Notes under the pieces: model-generated
Told to the model about the DNA's origin: nothing
The model's input: only the letters and a program-made list of their open reading frames with translations
Databases searched by the model: none
Made by a program: the position numbers and the translations under genes
NCBI RefSeq assembly: GCF_937927635.1
Contig: NZ_CALBRW010000003.1
Location: 102,699 to 166,698 of the forward strand
DNA: 64,000 nt
Source: an uncultured Microbacterium sp.
Lineage (GTDB): Bacteria; Actinomycetota; Actinomycetes; Actinomycetales; Microbacteriaceae
Direction of reading: 5' to 3'
Shown here: positions 60,858-64,000 of the stretch, in pieces
Numbering within the stretch: position 1 is the stretch's first letter
Layout of the letters: every line of letters begins with the position of its first letter

Positions 60858-61659
60858 CGAGCGGCTTGACGGCCCGGATCAGCGCCGAGTGCATTCCCGG
60901 GGCGGCCTCGTGCGTGAACGTCACCTCGGCGTCGACGAACCCGACGGATGCCAAGCCGTCGAGGTACTCGGCGCGGGAGAGCGCTCCGGCGATGCAGCCG
61001 ACGTAGGAACCGCGCTCCGCGCGATCGGCAGGGGTGAGATGGTCCTCGGCGACGACGTCGGAGATGCCGATGCGGCCGCCGGGAACGAGCACGCGGAACA
61101 TCTCGGCCAGGACGGCGGGCTTGTCCGTGGAGAGGTTGATGACGCAGTTGGAGATCACCACGTCGACGGCGGCATCCGGCAGCGGCACGTTCTCGATGGT
61201 CCCCTTGAGGAACCCGACGTTCATCGCGCCCGCCTTTGCCTTGTTGGCATTCGCCAGCTCGAGCATCTCGTCGATCATGTCCACGCCGTAGGCGAAACCG
61301 GTCGGCCCGACCCGACGCGCCGAGAGCAGCACGTCGATGCCGCCGCCTGAGCCCAGATCGAGCACCTTCTCGCCCTGGTGCAGGTCTGCGACCATCATCG
61401 GGTTGCCGCAGCCCAGCGACGCCGCGATCGCCTCGGCAGGCAGCTCGCCCTGCTCGTCGGCGGAGTAGAGGCTCGAGCCGAAGGCGTCCTCGACAGTGCC
61501 GCTGCCGCCGCAGCACGAGGCGTTCTCGGCAGGGCTGCAACAGGATCGGCCCGCGTCGATGACGGTCAACGCATCGCGGCTTCCGCGAGTGACAGCGCTC
61601 GCCGCTGCGGCGTACCGCGCGCGGACGCGCTCCCGGGTCTCGGTGTCTGCGTCGGTCAT
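60850..61659 (-). CDS. arsM: Arsenite S-adenosylmethionine methyltransferase
   Basis: The 269-residue enzyme methylates arsenite. SAM motif VLDLGSGGGIDVLLSA, then SNCVINLSTDK carrying a catalytic Cys, and YVGCIAGAL with another. An extra Cys-rich patch (RSCCSP, SCCGG) lies near the N-terminus. GGAGG precedes ATG 61659. It is the first gene of the arsenic operon, divergent from arsR, so arsenite may be methylated, exported, and generated from arsenate by one operon. Confidence 0.93.
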   Translation of the reverse strand: MTDADTETRERVRARYAAAASAVTRGSRDALTVIDAGRSCCSPAENASCCGGSGTVEDAFGSSLYSADEQGELPAEAIAASLGCGNPMMVADLHQGEKVLDLGSGGGIDVLLSARRVGPTGFAYGVDMIDEMLELANANKAKAGAMNVGFLKGTIENVPLPDAAVDVVISNCVINLSTDKPAVLAEMFRVLVPGGRIGISDVVAEDHLTPADRAERGSYVGCIAGALSRAEYLDGLASVGFVDAEVTFTHEAAPGMHSALIRAVKPLDD

Positions 61660-61707
61660 TTCCGTGCCTCCTATCGAAGAATGTCGATGTATCGATCCTC
61701 CCGCACC

Positions 61708-61738
61708 CATCGACGTTCGTCAATGCGTCGCGTAGGGT
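61708..61738 (+). promoter_or_regulatory. arsR promoter with candidate ArsR operator
   Basis: TCGACG and TAGGGT are separated by 17 bp, with ATG 61746 7 nt beyond. The imperfect inverted repeat CATCGACG-TT-CGTCAATG (61708-61725) overlaps the -35 box, and a CATCGAC word also lies near the arsM start (61682-61689, other strand). Confidence 0.65.
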
Positions 61739-61745
61739 GGATCCC

Positions 61746-62117
61746 ATGAACTCCAGGGTCGAGCTGCCGATCAGGCCAGTGGGTGTCGCCGCGTGCTGCT
61801 CGCCGCTGACCGGGGGTGCGCTGGACGACGAGTCCGCCGATCAGTTGGCACGGGTGTTCAAGGCGCTCGGCGATCCCACGAGGGTGCGCTTGATCTCCCT
61901 CATCGCGGCTGCACAGGGAGCGGAGGCCTGCATCTGCGACCTGACCGACCCCGTGGGGCTCAGCCAGCCGACCGTCTCGCATCACATGAAGGTTCTTGCT
62001 GAGGCGGGCCTTGTCACGCGCGAGCAGCGCGGCAAGTGGGCGTACTACGCACTGGTCCCCGACGCCTTCGACGCACTGCGTCAGGCGGTCAGCTTCGATC
62101 AGACGCCGACCTGCTGA
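61746..62117 (+). CDS. arsR: ArsR family arsenite-responsive repressor
   Basis: The 123-residue winged-helix protein has LGDPTRVRLISLI, the alpha-3-type metal site ACICDL (Cys62, Cys64), an additional N-terminal Cys pair (C17, C18), and the recognition helix LSQPTVSHHMKVLAEAGLV. Arsenite binding would release it from the divergent ars promoters. The leaderless ATG 61746 is preferred to GTG 61737. Confidence 0.94.
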   Translation: MNSRVELPIRPVGVAACCSPLTGGALDDESADQLARVFKALGDPTRVRLISLIAAAQGAEACICDLTDPVGLSQPTVSHHMKVLAEAGLVTREQRGKWAYYALVPDAFDALRQAVSFDQTPTC

Positions 62118-62163
62118 CGCTCCGATCGGCTGACACCGCTCACCGGGATGTCAGAATCGTGGT

Positions 62164-62685
62164 GTGGACAGCACCGAATCACGCATTCGGATCCGCCCCT
62201 ATGGGAGTTCGGATGCCGGTGAAACGCTGCGGATCTTCCAGGATGCGATCACGGTCACTGCGGCCGCGGATTACACGCCCGAGCAGGTCTCGGCATGGGC
62301 GCGGCCGGACAGCCGTGACCCCGACGCGTGGGATCGGGCGATGCTCGGGCGCCGGAGCTATGTGGCTCTTATCGGCGACGACATCGCGGGCTTCTCCGAT
62401 GTGAGCGCAGGCGGCTACGTCGACATGATGTTCGTGTCGCCGCGATTCGCGCGCAGGGGCGTGGCCCGGGAGCTGCTGACATTCCTCGAAGCGCTGGTCC
62501 GGCGGAACTCGGCGGAGCGGCTCTCCGCCGACGTCAGCATCACTGCGCGTCCGTTCTTCGAAGCGATGGGCTTCCGGGTCGACGCCGAACAGCATCCCGT
62601 GACCGGGGGTGTCATCATGACCAACTTCCACATGACGAAGGATCTCGACGACGAGGGGGAGCCGGAGGGCTCATGCGTCGTCTGA
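62164..62685 (+). CDS. GNAT family N-acetyltransferase
   Basis: The 173-residue protein has the GNAT core: IRIRPYGSSDAGETLRIFQ start, VDMMFVSPRFARRGVARELLTFLEALV (acetyl-CoA loop, R/Q-x-x-G-x-A/G), and FFEAMGFRVDAEQ near the end. Substrate unknown. GTG 62164 lies near CAGAAT in a leaderless arrangement. It overlaps the following gene by 13 bp. Confidence 0.88.
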   Translation: MDSTESRIRIRPYGSSDAGETLRIFQDAITVTAAADYTPEQVSAWARPDSRDPDAWDRAMLGRRSYVALIGDDIAGFSDVSAGGYVDMMFVSPRFARRGVARELLTFLEALVRRNSAERLSADVSITARPFFEAMGFRVDAEQHPVTGGVIMTNFHMTKDLDDEGEPEGSCVV

Positions 62686-63320
62686 TCATCGCGCTGGTCG
62701 CGGGAGTCACCGTCGCGGCCGGGCTCGCCGTGCACCTGATCGCGCCGGAAGGGGCGATCAATGATGCGGTCGGCGACGTGCTCTACGCCGTGCTGATCAC
62801 TCTGCTCGTCCTGTTCATCGCGCCGCGGGCGCGGTGGCGGGTCACCGGCGCGATTGCTCTCGGCTGGTGCTTCGGCGTCGAATTCCTGCAGCTCACCTCG
62901 CTGCCGGCTCAGTGGGCGGCATCCGTCCCTCCGCTGCGGCTGGTGCTCGGCAGCGGATTCTCCGCGTGGGATCTGCTCTGGTACGCGGTGGGTGTCGCGT
63001 TCGCCGTCGGGGTCGACGCATCGCTTGTCCATCGTCGAAGGATGACCCGCATATGCCTGTCCGGAAGCCTGATCTGCGCCGACCCCGCTCAGGCCGCACT
63101 CGTCGAACGCCTGCTGCCCGCGCACGTCGCACGCACGCGTGAAGAGCCCGGATGCCTGAGCTTCGAGGTCAGGCGCACCGAAGACCCGCTGGTCTGGCGC
63201 GTCTCCGAACTGTTCGAGGATCACGTCGCTTTCGACGCGCACCAGGCCCGGGTCGCCGACAGCGAATGGGGACGGGAGACCGTCGGCATCCGCCGCGATT
63301 ACGTCGTCACGTCCGATTGA
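62673..63320 (+). CDS. DUF2809 membrane domain fused to antibiotic-biosynthesis-monooxygenase-like domain
   Basis: Residues about 1-122 have four hydrophobic helices with VEFLQLTSLPAQ and SGFSAWDLLWYAVG, as in DUF2809. Residues about 124-215 (MTRICLSGSLICADPAQAALVERLLP...EEPGCLSFEV...FEDHVAFDAHQ) are an ABM dimeric alpha-beta barrel. They join in frame without a linker. An internal ATG at 63042 begins exactly at the ABM domain, so two proteins may be made, or a small indel may have fused two genes. Confidence 0.75.
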   Translation: MRRLIIALVAGVTVAAGLAVHLIAPEGAINDAVGDVLYAVLITLLVLFIAPRARWRVTGAIALGWCFGVEFLQLTSLPAQWAASVPPLRLVLGSGFSAWDLLWYAVGVAFAVGVDASLVHRRRMTRICLSGSLICADPAQAALVERLLPAHVARTREEPGCLSFEVRRTEDPLVWRVSELFEDHVAFDAHQARVADSEWGRETVGIRRDYVVTSD

Positions 63321-63348
63321 GCCGTCGCCGGCGGTCTCGATGTTCTCG

Positions 63349-63951
63349 TCAGCCCGCCCGGCGGGCACGCATCACCGCATCGTGCACGTGGCGGGTCGAG
63401 ACTGCTCCCGCGGGCCGGTCGCGCCGCTCGTGGAGCTCGATCTCCCACTCCGGCGAGGCGGTCAACGCGGTGACGAAATCATCCATGCCGACGTAAGCCT
63501 CGTGGTCGTAGGGGTGGGTGACGTCCGGGCTCTCCTGCGCCACGGCTGTGCGGATGTCTCCGCTGTCGTGATTGATGATCAGCAGATGGCCGCCGGGTGC
63601 GACGGCATCCAGGATATTGGCGACACCGCGCGCATCGGGGGTCCGCGGAATCGACGCGTACGCGGCCATGACCAGGTCGTATCGGGTGGCTCCGAAGGGT
63701 GAAGCTGTATTGGCATCCGCTCGCAGGGTGTCCACCCGCAACCTGCGCTGCTGTGCCGCGGCGCGGATGCGGTCGAGGGCCGGCTGCGAGATGTCGCTCG
63801 CGGTGACCTGCCAGCCCTGCTCTGCAAGCCAGAGCGCATCGCCGCCTTCTCCTGCTCCGACGTCGAGAGCGGTTCCCGGCTCAAGCGCAGTCGCCTCGGC
63901 GACGAGCGCGCCGTTGGGGTTGCCGCTCCAGACCGGTCCGCTGCGTGAGTA
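63349..63951 (-). pseudogene. Class I SAM-dependent methyltransferase missing its N-terminus
   Basis: The frame contains motif I (ALDVGAGEGGDALWLAEQGW), the acidic strand (VTASDIS) and later VMAAYASIP and APGGHLLIINHDSG, as in SAM methyltransferases that begin ...YxxSxxVWSGxPN. Here YSRSGPVWSGNPN is reached but a stop (TAA) lies directly before it and no start is available except internal TTG. The first 10-15 residues are missing, and unrelated, more AT-rich DNA follows. Confidence 0.75.
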
Positions 63952-63955
63952 TTAG

Positions 63956-64000
63956 CGTTTCTGAGCACCATCGGTATTGCGGTTGAGCACCGCTCGCTGA
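63956..64000. mobile_element. Possible insertion-sequence end at the right edge
   Basis: TGAGCACC occurs at 63962 and 63984, 22 bp apart, in AT-richer DNA that interrupts the methyltransferase. Repeated terminal motifs of this kind occur at ends of IS21-like elements. The body would lie outside the window, so this is tentative. Confidence 0.35.

Overview
The window is high-GC actinobacterial chromosome, most likely Microbacterium or a close relative in Microbacteriaceae. Support comes from the gene families (DUF501, DUF4245, DUF4307, DUF6264, a class II GlpX-type FBPase and a hemolysin III/Z-FPP synthase pair as in Mycobacterium Rv1085c-Rv1086), the GTG starts, the many leaderless-looking promoters (a TANNNT -10 box 6-8 nt before the start codon), and strong enrichment of the hexamer GGATGC/GCATCC.

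Layout. 1-27.9 kb is ordinary core chromosome: a DUF501 protein, a subtilisin-like protease, type II NADH dehydrogenase, a tRNA with UAA anticodon, an aldolase/oxidase pair, LemA, YcaQ, an AI-2E-family permease, threonine deaminase, GreA, LuxS, hemolysin III, Z-prenyl synthase, PhoH, fumarase, carbonic anhydrase, exonuclease VII, IspH, and an ECF sigma/anti-sigma/lipoprotein module. 27.9-39 kb is a defence island: a type I restriction-modification system whose hsdR is separated from hsdMS by an AbiEi/AbiEii pair and an unknown 437-residue protein, led by an HTH protein resembling a degenerate methylase. 39-46.5 kb returns to core genes (TM2 protein, fba, glpX, exonuclease, ychF).

46.5-55.7 kb is a 9.1-kb integrated element. 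A large serine integrase has inserted it into the 3' end of ychF, replacing the last codons (FNV becomes HS). Both hybrid att sites can be read, and the reconstructed attP is a clear dyad. The element carries a primase-polymerase, a RepA-like ATPase, a WhiB-like protein, a resolvase, two proteins with Lys/Ala/Pro-rich tails that each sit behind a LexA box, and exported proteins, but no recognisable virion genes. It looks like an SOS-responsive plasmid-like element or phage satellite. 55.6-57.6 kb holds three more ychF-tail/att copies in tandem, separating small cargo cassettes (VOC protein, HigBA plus NUDIX, a gene stub). This points to repeated integration at one site.

57.6-64 kb is accessory chromosome: a membrane protein, a truncated aldo/keto reductase, a cupin, an arsenic cluster (arsR divergent from arsM-acr3-arsC), a GNAT acetyltransferase, a membrane-monooxygenase fusion, and a methyltransferase cut off at the right edge, perhaps by an insertion sequence. 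Several dispersed repeat families cross the whole window, including one that runs through coding sequence in ndh and hsdM.
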